From contig NC_045143.1 in assembly GCF_008831285.2 (NCBI RefSeq), forward strand, positions 7,449,503 to 7,513,502: 64,000 nt of DNA, given 5' to 3'. The notes under the pieces are model-generated. The model had not been told where the DNA came from. It saw only the letters and a program-made list of their open reading frames with translations, and made no database searches. The translations under genes were made by a program, and so were the position numbers. How positions within the stretch are numbered: position 1 is the stretch's first letter; each line of letters starts with the position of its first letter. This DNA comes from Nymphaea colorata. Lineage: Eukaryota; Streptophyta; Magnoliopsida; Nymphaeales; Nymphaeaceae. Below, piece after piece: positions 11,052-23,255 of the stretch.

Positions 11052-13016
11052 AAAATGCCAGGTTCGTGATGTTTGAGCCTTTAAGGTTGGAAATGCGTCG
11101 GTTGCAACCGTGGGATTCGATATAGGGACGCTCTTAAAGGCCTATCACATCCCAATTATTACAAGCACGTGATATGTCTACCAATGGCTAAACGCAAAAG
11201 AGGCGAGCCAGGGAAGAGGATTCGAGAAAAGAGTAAGTGAGGGCGCAGGGTAAGTGGACAAAGAAACATCAAGAAAAGGAAACGGGAACAATAAGAAGAG
11301 CACTTGACCCGGAGCTCGGCCCCATGTCAAACCCCATATTCCCTTACACAAAAAGGAGAAAAGTATAATAAAATATTAAAAACCAGAAAGCATTAAAGAG
11401 GAACCCACGTTGTACTCGTGCTTTCTTCCTTTGGCGGACCACTTTGAAGTCAGCAAAGTTGGCATTTCTTTACATGATTCGTTGTAAGGAAGCTCAAACA
11501 ATAAAGTAACAAAAAAAGGACTTAATTATTCTGGGTCTTCAACTTAGCCATCTTTATATTTTGGGTGTTCACCTGACATCAATGTTGTCAAAATAGCTTT
11601 TGCCTGCAAGAAAGTACTAGCGGCTGATTTGAACGAAAGTTGAAATTGTTTGCGATTTCAATAACTAAACATTATGATGTTTCTATCACAAGCCGAATTA
11701 CTGGGAATATACAGACAATAAAAAAATGATGTCTCCTAAACTTTGTAGAGATAAATTGATGGCTACCTTTTTGAACTAACATAAACATCATATGGTTCAC
11801 TTCGTTCCACAGTTCCAATAATGGCACTAGTTTTGGTGACGTTCGCCATTTAAACCGTACAATTTTTTAAAATATTACTTGTGCGTAATTATGGAATGAC
11901 AACTGGCTAACAAAAACTTTGGTAGTCATCTCGAGCATAACTAGTATCATGATACCGATGCATTGCAGGTTACCAAAGCCTCAATTAGGCTTAGGTATCG
12001 GGCTGGCCTAACCTGGCCTGATAAAAGTCGGGCCCGGGCCGGCATAACACTCGAAAATAGAGTTCCCTGATACCCTCAGGCCCAACACGACCCGATTAAA
12101 ATAAAAAAAATAAATATAACAAATATTTTTAATAATAAAATATATATCATTATTAAATAAAAAAATATAAAAAATAAATCGAGCTGACTCAAACCGGCCC
12201 AATACCATATAGAAAAGGCCCGAACTGATTTTTTTGGGCCTGGCCCAAGATAGGCAGAGTACTAGAGAAGGCTTAGGCTTTAGATCCTAGAGGGAGGGTA
12301 GATGCTCAGGAAAGGGGCCCTGATTGATCTCTAACAATGATGAGATGAGTTCAGACCTTAAAATTGATCTCTAATAATCTCGAGATGAGTTCAGACCTTA
12401 AAATTATCCAAGTTGACCAAAACATACTTGGGTCGGTTCAGCACGTGTTGCCCCTAATTCAATTTGTTGTTTCTACATCAACCTTTTATTATGGCTCATC
12501 CTCAATGTAGTTTTGTTAGTGGAAGTTTGGATCCACTGGTTGGATAATCAACTGAATTTAAATTGGATGAAAAGCATGAAACCAAAATTGGATGTGAAAA
12601 GATGCAGACCAACACAGATTGTTTCAAGATCTAATAGCTAGATCAATCTTTGTCCTACAATCTTGAAATAGGAAAGCAGCCGATAGTTGACATGACCCAT
12701 ATATTAGTAATCAAAAAATTAATGTAGGAGCACAAACAGGGATGGATTTGCAGCAAATGATTCATTGGGTCTACCATAAGTGGGCATGAGAGTTTTCCGA
12801 GAGGGTCCTTTTCATCATTAGCACAATGCAAAATTCTGGCGAAGCATATTCAAGAGAAGATAAAAAGCGCTACTTCTTCCATTATCAGGCATATTACTAA
12901 GAAGATACAAAAGGAGATGCAGTTAAAGGCACAGCAGTACATAAGAAGCCCACAAATATACCAGTCTTATTATATAAACTAGAAGGACCGCGAAAAACAC
13001 TGAAGCTCGTCTGGTA

Positions 13017-15883
13017 TTAAGACCACGAAGCCTTCAAAATAGCTGGGCCTGGACCAAGCCCAGCAAGATGTGCAACATTGAAAGGATATACTTCCTCTGG
13101 GAGCTCTGACAGATATACTTTCCTCGCCAAATGCTTGTACAGAGCTTCGGTAAAGTGTGCTCCATCAAAATACATGTACTCGTTCCTATTCTTGCATGGT
13201 GAGCTTCCCCTCAAGCAACCGAACCCCGAGGTGATGCAGCAAGTCCTGTTCACTTCTTTGAATCCTGAGTACACAACACCCGTTATCAAGATTTAAGTTC
13301 AGTAGCTTCTTACGAAGTTGATCTCGGAAGCTACAACAATGGAATTATGGACCCAAAATCATGGATGGCTCTAATTAGTTTGCAGTCCCTGCAAAATCTT
13401 GGTCCCAAGTGCAGATTAGAATTGGATCTGCCAACAGTCAGAGAACCATAAATGGCCTGACAAGTTCAATATTTAAATTGTGTAAATGTGTTGGCAGATA
13501 TGTTCCGACAACACATACCAATGCATATTATAAATGAAAGGTGATCATCGGGGACTTAGTGGCGAGCCCGTTAAGTGGTCTAGTTTTTGCAGTGTTCCTC
13601 ACCATCAAGCATTGGCGAGTATGGACGACATTGGATGAATCGACTCGACTGCCTGCACAACTTAACAGTTCCTAGTTTTCTAGCTATGAGCCGCCATAAC
13701 CATCCGGTTTATGGCAGCAGCCTACGTCAATTATGGTGGCGACTGCACAGAAGATAGTAACTGTGGTAATGTTAATGCAGATTCTTTATGGAAATTGGTA
13801 GCTGAAAAAAATCTTCTGCATGCGAAAGAGGGCAAATGGCAAACTGTGAATTTGGTTTATGCAATGCCACCTCTAGAAGCTGGTATTAGCTACCAAATAT
13901 TTCCTTCCTTCCTAAATGCATAGACTTTATCCCTGCTACAAGTTTTCAGATCGCCACCAACAAGAACAGTTTAACCACAACTTACAAACTGCATAGGCCC
14001 ACATTATGCCTACCAATTTCCAAAAAGAAGATAAAACATACCGTTTGATGCTGGATTATCAAAGACATCTCTGATGATTCTGTAGGTGTCGATATACACA
14101 AAATTCGATCCCGGCATGTCGTGCTTCAGCTTGTCTATGGAAGATCTCAATCGGGAGTTATATGCCACAGCAACCCTGTTCATATCCTCTCTGCATCTTC
14201 CTGTAGCTTGTCGAGATAAAGGGTTGCACCCAATTGCTTGGACACCAAACAAGACAAACTTTCGACCTCCCAAATCATATACTTTCTGCAAAAGCATCGA
14301 AAACACCAATATGAGAACTTGCTGCACATTAATCTGCTTCGCTGGTAAAAGACTTGCAGTTTAACAGTATGTTCAGAGAACATGGTTCCCCCAAATATTG
14401 AAGGTAAGGTACAGTATGCAAAAATTTTTCCAAATGTCGTGCATAGATAAGATGATGGTGGTGAAAGATAAAGCAATTTATGATTTATGAACCTTGACTT
14501 GAAGAGTAAAATTTGCCAAAAGAGAATCCAGGAATTCGTCTGGAGCGCATTGTTTCTGTTTCTGGCCAATGGTTTGTCGACACATGAATCCACAGTCGTT
14601 GCCTCCAGCATGCATCACAAATAAGCTCTTTGACAGATAAAAAGATAATTGGTCTCTCTTGCTAAGTTGTGTCCTCAGATCTGGCAGCGTTATAGTTTCA
14701 AAATGCTTGAATTGCTGGTTCATTGGTATGCATTTTGCCTGAAAAGAAGTTTGATGTGAGCCCAAAATAAATATACCAGATGCGTAATTCCCTTGACTGT
14801 ATGCGTTACACTAAATCAAAATCTTTGCCTTACATAATGTAACTATGCTTGCTGATTTCATGAGACTCACTTTTATGACAAAACTAGACCTAAGGCCATG
14901 AGTGTTTCCGATTAGATCTCATCTGGACATTCCAGAATCTGACGTTCAAATGAGTTGAAATTTGAAAACTAATATCACGTGGGTCCCTTGAAATTTTCTT
15001 TACAAAAACCAGCTTGGCGAACTCATTTTGAGCTTTAAAGCAGTCAAAAACTTGATTTGGTATCTAGTACAGAGTCTCTGCCGAATTCCAGGAATTGGCA
15101 TCCAAAGAGAGCCTTCAATATGAACGGCTACCCCTTTTTTAGGAGCCACATTCCAAATGACCAAATGTTTCAGCAAATTATAGAGCATCCAGCTTTCCTT
15201 CGCTTCCTTCCCCCAGGCAATTCCAGACAGAATCCAAAAAGGAAATCGTTCTAATGAGTTGGGAGAAACGGTAACAGAAATTTATTAAACACACAGGAAA
15301 GCAAAGGACTCGGTCACTTCTTTTCAGTAAAAACGTCATCATTTTAGAAGAAATAAGATAGAATCGGTATATCAGAAAACAAAAACTAGTTTGTGCATTT
15401 TTACTCTAAATAGTTGAAATCGTTGAAGAAAAAGAAATAATGGACTGCAGTAAAGCAACTACTCACAGACTTTCCGCCGGTGGAATCAAGAACCCCGGAA
15501 CCACCGGAGGCATAGTTAACCCCATAGAGAATCCTCTTCCCTTTGGCCTTGGGATCCTTTGCAGCAGGAAGGAAACGAGGGAGTCCCAGAAGTTGGCCCA
15601 AGATATCGGTGGGGTTTCTTCCATTGGTGAACCTTCCAGTAGGACCAGTGGGGAAGTCTACTCCATACGGCAGATAAATGGTGGTTATGTTGGGATCTAC
15701 GTAGACGTTGTTCCCGTTGTCAACAATGGAGTCCCCAAATACAAACATGGCCGGGACTCGCTGCTTCCTTCGGAATGCTGCCGAGTCAGAGGAAGTGCAG
15801 AGGGAGAGAAAGCAGAAAAGGAAGAACAAGGAGAGGCAGGGACTCGTCCTCGCCATCACTTCAGCGAAGGGAAGACTCTCCAC
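13017..15883 (-). CDS. GDSL-2: GDSL-type esterase/lipase, intact, 384 aa
   Basis: This gene encodes a secreted SGNH-family hydrolase of 384 residues, normal for plant GDSL lipases. The exons are 15883-15467 (139 codons; donor GTGAGT), 14738-14493 (82), 14285-14042 (244 nt) and 13264-13017 (248 nt). The lengths fit phases 0, 0 and a split Gly. A hydrophobic N terminus covers about residues 11-33. Block I is [14 protein letters not shown] with Ser52. Block II is GVNYASGGSGVLD at about 121-133. Block III is AGGND with Asn186. Block V is FDGAHFTE with Asp336 and His339. All SGNH residues are therefore present. The first ATG was taken; a second, at 15856, matches the MART start of GDSL-1 and could be the real one. 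It carries the canonical block III in a cluster where the copies to its right do not. The substrate cannot be told. Confidence 0.93.
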
Positions 15884-16322
15884 GAATCGCCAGCGGAAGT
15901 GGAAGAAACCACTACCGTGTTTCAGGCCTTCGTTTGTTTATTAATGGTATGGCTCAAGGAGCTCCGGCCATCGACCTTTTCTTAAAGTCGGTGTGTCGTT
16001 CTGAATCATCTAAGCAGATGAACGGTGATCCAGCCATGGTGGATTTGCCAGAACCGCATCATCCGCGGAGCCCAGGTTCGTCCTTCCCCGAGGTCATTGC
16101 TCCAGAACAATCAGGACAAGCAAAAATCTTTCAAATCTCTGGCTTCATAATGGCGGGCTCCACTACGCAGCAGCAATAAATCTTAAAGCATCTGGCATGA
16201 CGAAGGTCGGCGCCACAACGAAAATAATTGAAAGCATCCGATAGACGCGCATTCGTTTACTTCACTTCGCTATTCGTTTACTTCACTTCGCTTTTCCTTT
16301 CACTAGTGGAGGCGGAGAATAA

Positions 16323-16350
16323 GTTGCGTGCGCCGCACGGTGCACGCAAC
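16323..16350. other. Perfect inverted repeat (hairpin)
   Basis: The arms GTTGCGTGC and GCACGCAAC pair over 9 bp around a 10-base loop that itself contains most of a smaller GTGCG/GCAC palindrome. It lies about 440 bp upstream of the GDSL-2 start. It could be a relic of a transposon end, or simply chance. Confidence 0.7.
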
Positions 16351-18017
16351 ACATACGTAAAAAAAAAAGAAAAAGTTGAGATGTTTTTGAAAACAGCAGA
16401 TTGTTTTGTTTAGTCTTTTACCATTTTTTTTTTTATATTTGTTGGTTCTTACAATTTTATTTTTAAATTAATAGTACGACGTATGTAGCTTACAACCCAA
16501 AAGGAGCCAACTTTATGTTGGACTTGGACTTGGACTTGAATTTGAGCTTAAAAAAACAAAACCCCTTCGATTCGTTATTGGGCTACCTCGGATAAGCTCG
16601 ACAAGCTAGAATCGAGCTTATAATGATTTTTTAATTTTTTTATTAATTTATATATATTTATAATATTTTATTATAATTAATTATTTTATATTAAAAATAT
16701 TTTTTTAATGTAATCGGGATAAGCCCGGCTCGGGTTTGAGTTTGAGTTTTACGAATGGGGCCCGAATGCCCAGGCTTAAAAACAAGGGTAGCGTCGTGTA
16801 TGTGTGATTCTTTGTTAATAATGATATGTACTATGTTACAGGCTATTCTGGCTAGAAATTGTCCAGTTTTCAACCATTTTGAGTAGCAAAGGTGTGGTGA
16901 TCACTTATGTAGCTCCATCTTGTTAGTTTTTCAATTAATTGATGTACAATAATTCATGGCAATAAAGGGACGAGGAAGGGCTTCTCCTTGTCAACAATAA
17001 TTGAATGAATTTGCCACTCTATTATTCATTGCACTCATCTATTCATTTTTAGTGGAAAACTTTTCGAATTTTTATTAGAGACATACTCTAGATTCAATTT
17101 CAAATATGAGCTTCATCCATAATAACTATTTTATTAAATTCTTTAATAATGAAGAATATATAATCTTACTAAAATCTTTTTTGGAGATCACTTTTTCAAA
17201 TTTGTTTCTCATGTTTCTGGGCTAGGTTTTACTGATAATTCACAGATAAGGACCAACAATTACCATTGCCTTCTAATCTTAGTTAAAGTTTTAGTTAGGA
17301 TGAAAAAAGTGATAATAATGTCCTTTTTTATGATAAACATTCTTTTCAAACTAAGTGTAACGGTAGAAAGTAAAAGCTTTTGTGTGCTCTAACATGACGT
17401 TATTCAATTAGTAGTTTTTCCTGTGCATGCACACTCATGTATAATGATTAAAATACTTTCCATAAAGTAAAAAAGAAGATTTTCAGAACGACAAAAAGGA
17501 TATTATGGAAATGTTAAAAATCTAAAATGCACACACCTTTATAAAAAAATTCTAAACTACCTCAACAGCCTTTTTTTTTTTTTTTCCTCTGTGCATATTT
17601 GTTGTGACAAATACGTTAAAGTGTTCATCTTGGGATCCTATGAAGCTTGGATAGAAAGGATAAGTCTGCATCACCACTGTTTCACATGCGAAGGTTATTA
17701 ACAGAAGGCAGTAGATAGGATGATACTTTGTCCCATTGTTTTCATAATTGTGGTCGAGATGCTGTTAAGATGAATTGAATGGGAACTGCAAGCTAAGAAG
17801 TTTAATGTGACGAAGTTCAAAGGAAACTGAACTCGTTATTAGCTAGGCTAATCTTTGCAAATAATTTGATGATACTTTATGAAACTGAGAAGAGGTGTCT
17901 AGCATGTATTAAATATGTGCGACATGATTTAATAGAAGGAAAAAATGTAGTTTAACAATCAGAAATATGTTATTATTCCACTTCATGTGGAAAATGAAGT
18001 GAAGGCGTATATTAGTT

Positions 18018-18418
18018 CACTGCCCCAAAAAAAATGGGTTTTTACTGACGCGTGGAAAACCACATTGCTAAATATGGCTTGACGTCTGGCTTGACATGTT
18101 AGTGGAGGTCGGTAGAAGGCACTTTTACTAAATGCGGGTATACGTCACACGTTAACTGATGTGACTTATGCGTCAGTAGAAGGCACTTTTAGTGATTGGA
18201 GATTCTGCACAACAAAATTCTACTGACGTGAAACCCGCATCGATAAAAAAAGCTTCGGTTTCAGTGATGTTCTCTCCATTCCCGTCAGTAAAAATCGTTT
18301 TTTTTTTTTTTTCCAACCTTCTCTTTTCGACAGTGGAAGCTTTGGTGATATCTACTTTACTGATGTGTCAATAAAGTGTCAGTAAAGGTTGTACTGATGT
18401 TTTTTCACATTTTTAGTG
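18018..18418. mobile_element. CACTA-like non-autonomous DNA transposon remnant
   Basis: The segment begins CACTGCCCC followed by TTTTTACTGACG, and ends TTTTTAGTG, the form expected of CACTA (En/Spm) ends. Short subterminal motifs of the ACTGACG and GTCAGTA type recur on both strands inside it, and AGTAGAAGGCACTTTTA appears twice with minor changes. No coding sequence is present. The 3-bp flanks (GTT and ACA) do not match, so the ends or the assignment may be wrong. Confidence 0.4.
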
Positions 18419-19500
18419 ACACTTTTGGTGAGTCAATAATGACCTGTCAAAATATTGCTATTTTACCATCTATAGGTTTGTTCCTCCCTTTTGAAAGTTG
18501 CATCCAGAGATATGTCATTGTCGACGAAATTAAAATAAGAGCTGGCTTGTTAGAAGACTTATTTATATAGTACTATGCAGGGAAGTGCTTGATCCATCAT
18601 GTCACTAACCAGGTTTACGGGTTAGAATGGTATAAACGTCGTGATTGGCTGGAGTGGCCTTTGTGAGAAGGGAAGAGTAGGTCTAAAGGATATGTTTGTG
18701 TATAACTGAAGACAAACGACCTTCTTGCTGTGTAAGGCCCATTTGCCAAATTCTTTATGGGCATTGTTGATACAGGGGAAGGAAGTCTATTGATATGTAA
18801 GCCAAATGTGAAGTAAGGTTCTGTTTAATTATCTTGTAGATTTCAAAAGAAATTCGCAACCGGTTTACCTCGGGAACTAGACCAGATCCGAGGCCTTCAT
18901 TTGAGAATGCTGTTTATGTGGTGCAATAGGCAAATTGAGTTTGTAATGCTGCGGAGAAATTGGTAGTGATCATGAAAGAGTAGAATCAGAATGTCGTTTA
19001 CAATGGGATCAGACAGAGTGATAAACGGGATCTTCTCAATTTTGAGAATCTTCTTCCTATATATATTCAGCAGACCCATGCTGGTGGGAAGCCCATAAAG
19101 GTGGAGGATTGTCTGAGAAGGGCACTGTAATTAAGCAAAGTGAAGCTATTGGATTATTTCCACATTACATCCATAGCGATAGCTGTAGATTTTCTTTGAT
19201 GTATTACAATGTAGCTGTGGAGACAATTGGTCTTCTGTCATGCAGAGTCCTGTAAATTCTGCGTCTAGATGAGACAATCTTCCTGCTCATTGCCACAGGT
19301 TGTCCTAGTAGATGCGTTTATTTGACCTTGTTTTTGGTTTGATTCCCTGGATTTTCTTCCCTTCTCTGAATTTCTACAACGTAGGCTTCTGGTATTAAGC
19401 TACTAGTAACTGAAGAAATCAAATTTGTCTGGGCGCGCTTTAAAAAGGATTCAATACCTTTTCAACATTTCATATAGTTGGCAGCGTCCAAAGAACACTT

Positions 19501-21655
19501 CTAAGCATCATTTGCCCATGGCTTTGAAGACAAGGAGAGGGAAGTACTAAAGTACTCTGAACGAAGGCTCGCTATATGCTTCACATTGAACGGGTAGACA
19601 TCAGAGATGAGCTGAGAAGCGTAGGCCCTTTCACATATCTGTCTGTAGACCGTCTCCGTAGGGTGTGTAGCGTCGTAGTAAGCATAGCTTCTCCTGTCTG
19701 CGCATGGCTCAACTCCTTCCTCACATTTGGGGTTTCCTAACTGTTTCACCTTAACACAACATGACTCGTTGATGACCTTCAATCCTAGCAAATTCCAGAA
19801 AATGATTTAGACAGCATGCTACCACAAACTTAATAAACAGAGAACAGATCGCACGTAATTTATCAAAAATTCGCTACTGTTATCTAGAGACAACCAAATT
19901 TAAGTTTCTTTTCACTATTCTACTTGAACAGGCATGCTTTTGTACCCCATTGTTGTCAGTTGGACAAGCTCAAGTAAGATTTTTATACATTTGATGAGAA
20001 AAATTCGATCATAGAATATTTTTTTACATTTCATATGTTATCAAACATTGGTGTACATGTCAAAAATGGTCTGAACTCAGAGTGGAATTATAGGTTTCTA
20101 CTGTGAAGCTTAAATCCGTCGGACTGAAAAAAACTGAAAAAGGTGTAATTGAACAAGGATCCTCTTTGAACTCGTTGTGTATGGATGGTTCACATTTATT
20201 GGCACCTTGAAAAAGAGCCCAAAGTTAGTCGTGTGCATCTTTCATCATAAAGCAGAAGCAATGGAGATCAAGTCTCTTATGATGGGGCAAAAGAAGATGA
20301 TGTAAAGGGTTTAACATCAGGGAACATCTAGGGTGCATCAGACTTGGCAGTTAAGTCTCACAACACGTATATAAAAAAATTGTTACTTTTCTAAAGGAAA
20401 GACTTGAAGATGCACAGAGAAGGGTAAGTTTCTAACAACTTGCCGTAAGTTTTTTGGGTAAGTTTCCAATAACATACCGTAAGTTGCAGGATCATCGATC
20501 ATGCTACTGACAATTCCAAACATGTCAACGTAGGAAAACATAAAGCCCGGCACCTCTTCACTTAGTTCATCCAGAGCAACCCGCAGCACATTGTTGAACA
20601 CAATTGATGCATCATTGTAGGCCTTTACGCATGACCCATTGTTCAGCTGTCTAGCAGAAGGCCTACAACCGATTGGCTGGGTATTAAGCACCACAAATTT
20701 TCTTGCTCCAGATTCATAAAGCCTCTGAACATCATGCGCAACATTGTGTATAAACGATCGAGGTGAAATACCACGTGCATATCAGTCCAATGTGGTTGGA
20801 GATAGAGAGCATGCATCATATCCAAAGTTCAACAAAACCAAGGAGATATTCAAAATAGCAAGCACATGAGATATTCTGAAGAAAACTGGATACTATTTAC
20901 TGTCCTTGAGGGGCCCAAATAATTGCTATGGTCCTAGGTGGGAAAGTATCATGAACTAAGGAGTTAAGTGGAAAACAATTTTAACTTGATATAATTATTT
21001 TCATCTGCAGTTATTCTTTGCTGTAAACATTTACCAATATCTACAATTAACTTGCATCTAAACCAGTTCAAATCTCAAGTACAGTCAATTGCGATAAGAA
21101 TTTTAGTCAGATTCGAGTTTGTTTTGGATCTATAATCTTATTAAATGGAGAACTTGTGAACAGATTCATGTATACATTCATAACCAAATTTCATAATGGA
21201 CTAATATTTGTTCTGATATCCAACTTAATTGATATGGTCCTCATGAGATAAGCATTTCTTTCACAGGGGACCGTTTGACAGGAATGACTGATCATGGGGA
21301 TGTCAGATCAATTTTAGTCCTGCTGGAGATTTGGTTGATTAATAAAATATTAGTTCTCAAAAATTAAATGGTTTTACTCTTGCATATCAAGGAAGTTTTC
21401 CAAAGCAAAAGCTGCCGGAAGTTCAGGCGTGTCACACTATAGAAATAATTCTTTATACCAATGGGCCCATCTGCAAATCTAGATGAAGACTCGAAAGATG
21501 AGCAACGGGAAACATAGTATGTCAACCAACCTCAAATTTCAAAGACCATAGCATGGATTCACCATACTATCAGACATCCCAAGCTAGGGTTTGAACATAA
21601 TAAGCGTCCCACCCCCATGGATAATTAGGACTGACACTTTTCTCACACACACATA

Positions 21656-21686
<31 letters not shown>

Positions 21687-23173
21687 GGAGAGGGAGAGAG
21701 AGAGAGAGAGGGAGAGAGAACCTTGAGTTGTTCAGTGAAATTTCCTACTAGCAACTCTGTAAATTCCTCCAAATTACAGTTAATCTGGCCTGATTCAAAG
21801 CAGTCGGACAAGTAATCTACTGCTCCAGAGCTAACCAAAAATATGCTCTGCGACAAGTAGGAAGAGAGTTCAGAACTGCCGTTAAGCTGAGACCTCAAAT
21901 CCGACAGGGTTGCCTTCTGAAAGTTGGTGATTTGATGGCTCAAAGGTACGATATCTTCCTGCACATGACAAATTAATTTTCCAATGGTACATCAGTTGCT
22001 TTGAATTACAAGTGTGTATTAGTTTTAGGCAATATCAAGTTTAGTAAATGTGAGCAACAGAATTATGTAATCCTCCCGTTAGGATTCCAAACCAGTACTT
22101 CCTGACTCCCTACCTCTGATGTATTCATGGGGAGCTGCTTAGTTTTAGAAAAATTACAAATAATTGCTTGAATTTATAAAATAATTCACAACACCAAGAT
22201 ATTGAAAAACACAACTTTGCTGATCTTAACAATAAATTTATAATAGAGAGTTTTTTCTTCTAATCCACAATTTTCTTTTCTCATTTTCATTGGGGCTCGA
22301 CCTCGGTGTTATGGGGAAGACATGAAAGTACATCCTCTCCTATGAACACGCAATCCTTTCATAAACCTTGGAGTGCTGATACACACAAAACATAGGACAG
22401 AGGTAAAATCAGTTAAAGGAGCCCTTTCATTTTCAGGAATTACAATTATGTGGGTTTTATTTTAGTTTGTTTACCAAATTTCTTTTTGAGAAGAAATCCT
22501 TATATATACATATATTGAAAACAGCCGGCTACCTTTATGACCGTATAATTTTTTTTTTATTCTGTATCGTAAAAAACCGTTCAAAATGTGCATTCAATTG
22601 TTGAAAACTATGGCCAAGCAAATGTTGCAGCGAATGCATTTTTCTTAATGGTTTTTAGTAACACAAACTAGAAAAAAAGACCACTATATATATATAACCA
22701 CTTACAGCTATGGGGAAAAAGCTAAAACTAAAAGAGATAGCGCACTTTCCTCGAATTGCCTACAAAATCATTGAAGGATTCCGACTAGAAGGTTGCCTTA
22801 CATCTTGGTTGGTCGAATCAAGGACGCCGGAACCGACGGATGCGTAATTGACTCCAGCAAGAACTGAGCTCCCTTTAGTTAAAGGATCATAAAAAACCGG
22901 AAGGAATGGAGGTAAGCCCAACAGTTCCCCCAGTATGTCGGCCGGATTTCTTGCATTAGTGGCTCTCCCTGTTGGACCGAACGGAAAATCAATTCCATAC
23001 GGGTAGTATTTCATCTTGAGATTGGTATCCAGAAAGTCATTGTTGCCGGTGTCGACGATCGAGTCGCCGAAAATAAACATGGCCCTGACATCGCTTCCTG
23101 CAACAAGCATCGTCAAGTGTTCGGCGAAGAAAATGAAGATCAGAAAAAGAACGGAGAAAAATCTCAGCTGCAT
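19501..23173 (-). CDS. GDSL-3: GDSL-type esterase/lipase, intact frame, block III Asn replaced by Val, 379 aa
   Basis: The exons are 23173-22802 (124 codons), 21958-21722 (79), 20724-20478 (247 nt) and 19784-19501 (284 nt), all with GT..AG junctions. The protein has 379 residues. A signal peptide covers about residues 1-26, followed by AMFIFGDSIVDTGNND with Ser38. Block II is GVNYASVGSGVLD. Block III reads SSGAVDYL, with Val171 where the family has Asn. Exon 4 holds CEEGVEPC and YYDATHPTE (Asp323, His326). It is closest to GDSL-4 (shared DVRAMF.FGDS, DSTNQD, EEFTELLVGN). Because the oxyanion-hole Asn is missing while Ser, Asp and His remain, activity may be reduced or altered; this is inference. 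A good TATA box lies 73 bp upstream of the ATG. Confidence 0.92.
21648..21718. repeat. (CA)n-(GA)n compound microsatellite
   Basis: A run of CA repeats passes into GA repeats in intron 2 of GDSL-3, directly beside the exon 2 donor. On the coding strand this places a TC-rich then TG-rich tract just inside the intron. Confidence 0.9.
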
Positions 23174-23245
23174 CTTAAAGAAACTATAGGTATGTTATCA
23201 GATGTTTTCCACAATTAGGTGAAGGCGCGAGTCTCGTGGTAGCGT

Positions 23246-23255
23246 TATATTTATA
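23246..23255 (-). promoter_or_regulatory. TATA box of GDSL-3
   Basis: The minus strand reads TATAAATATA here, 73 bp upstream of the GDSL-3 ATG. That leaves room for a start site about 30 bp downstream and a 5' UTR of about 40 bases. Confidence 0.6.

Larger units (their letters stand above)
7636..13016. other. AT-rich spacer between GDSL-1 and GDSL-2
   Basis: No gene is recognised in this 5.4-kb spacer. It holds a poly-C tract at about 8618-8648, a pair of ~0.9-kb direct repeats (8663-9628 and 10143-11051), and two patches rich in CGGGCC/GGCCCG motifs (about 9700-9850 and 11950-12260) of a kind common in plant non-coding repeats. The stretch 11050-11420 is purine-rich and unassigned. The first few hundred bases should hold the GDSL-1 promoter, and the last few hundred the GDSL-2 3' UTR. 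Confidence 0.55.
15884..19500. other. Spacer between GDSL-2 and GDSL-3
   Basis: The first ~300 bases upstream of GDSL-2 are GC-richer than the rest and hold only a weak AT-rich TATA-like stretch at about 15935-15945. A strong hairpin lies at 16323-16350. A GC-flanked, AT-cored repeat patch covers about 16550-16770. A CACTA-like element lies at 18018-18418. The stretch 18580-19400 is more balanced in composition than its surroundings and reads like decayed transcript sequence, but no protein is recognised. Confidence 0.5.

Noticed and set aside
15440-15985. 181-codon open frame on the plus strand
   Set aside because: It lies antisense to exon 1 of GDSL-2 and has no motif. The minus-strand reading carries the GDSL blocks and good splice sites.
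15775-16179. 134-codon plus-strand frame upstream of GDSL-2
   Set aside because: The first part is antisense to exon 1. The rest is GC-richer but matches nothing I know, so it was treated as promoter region.
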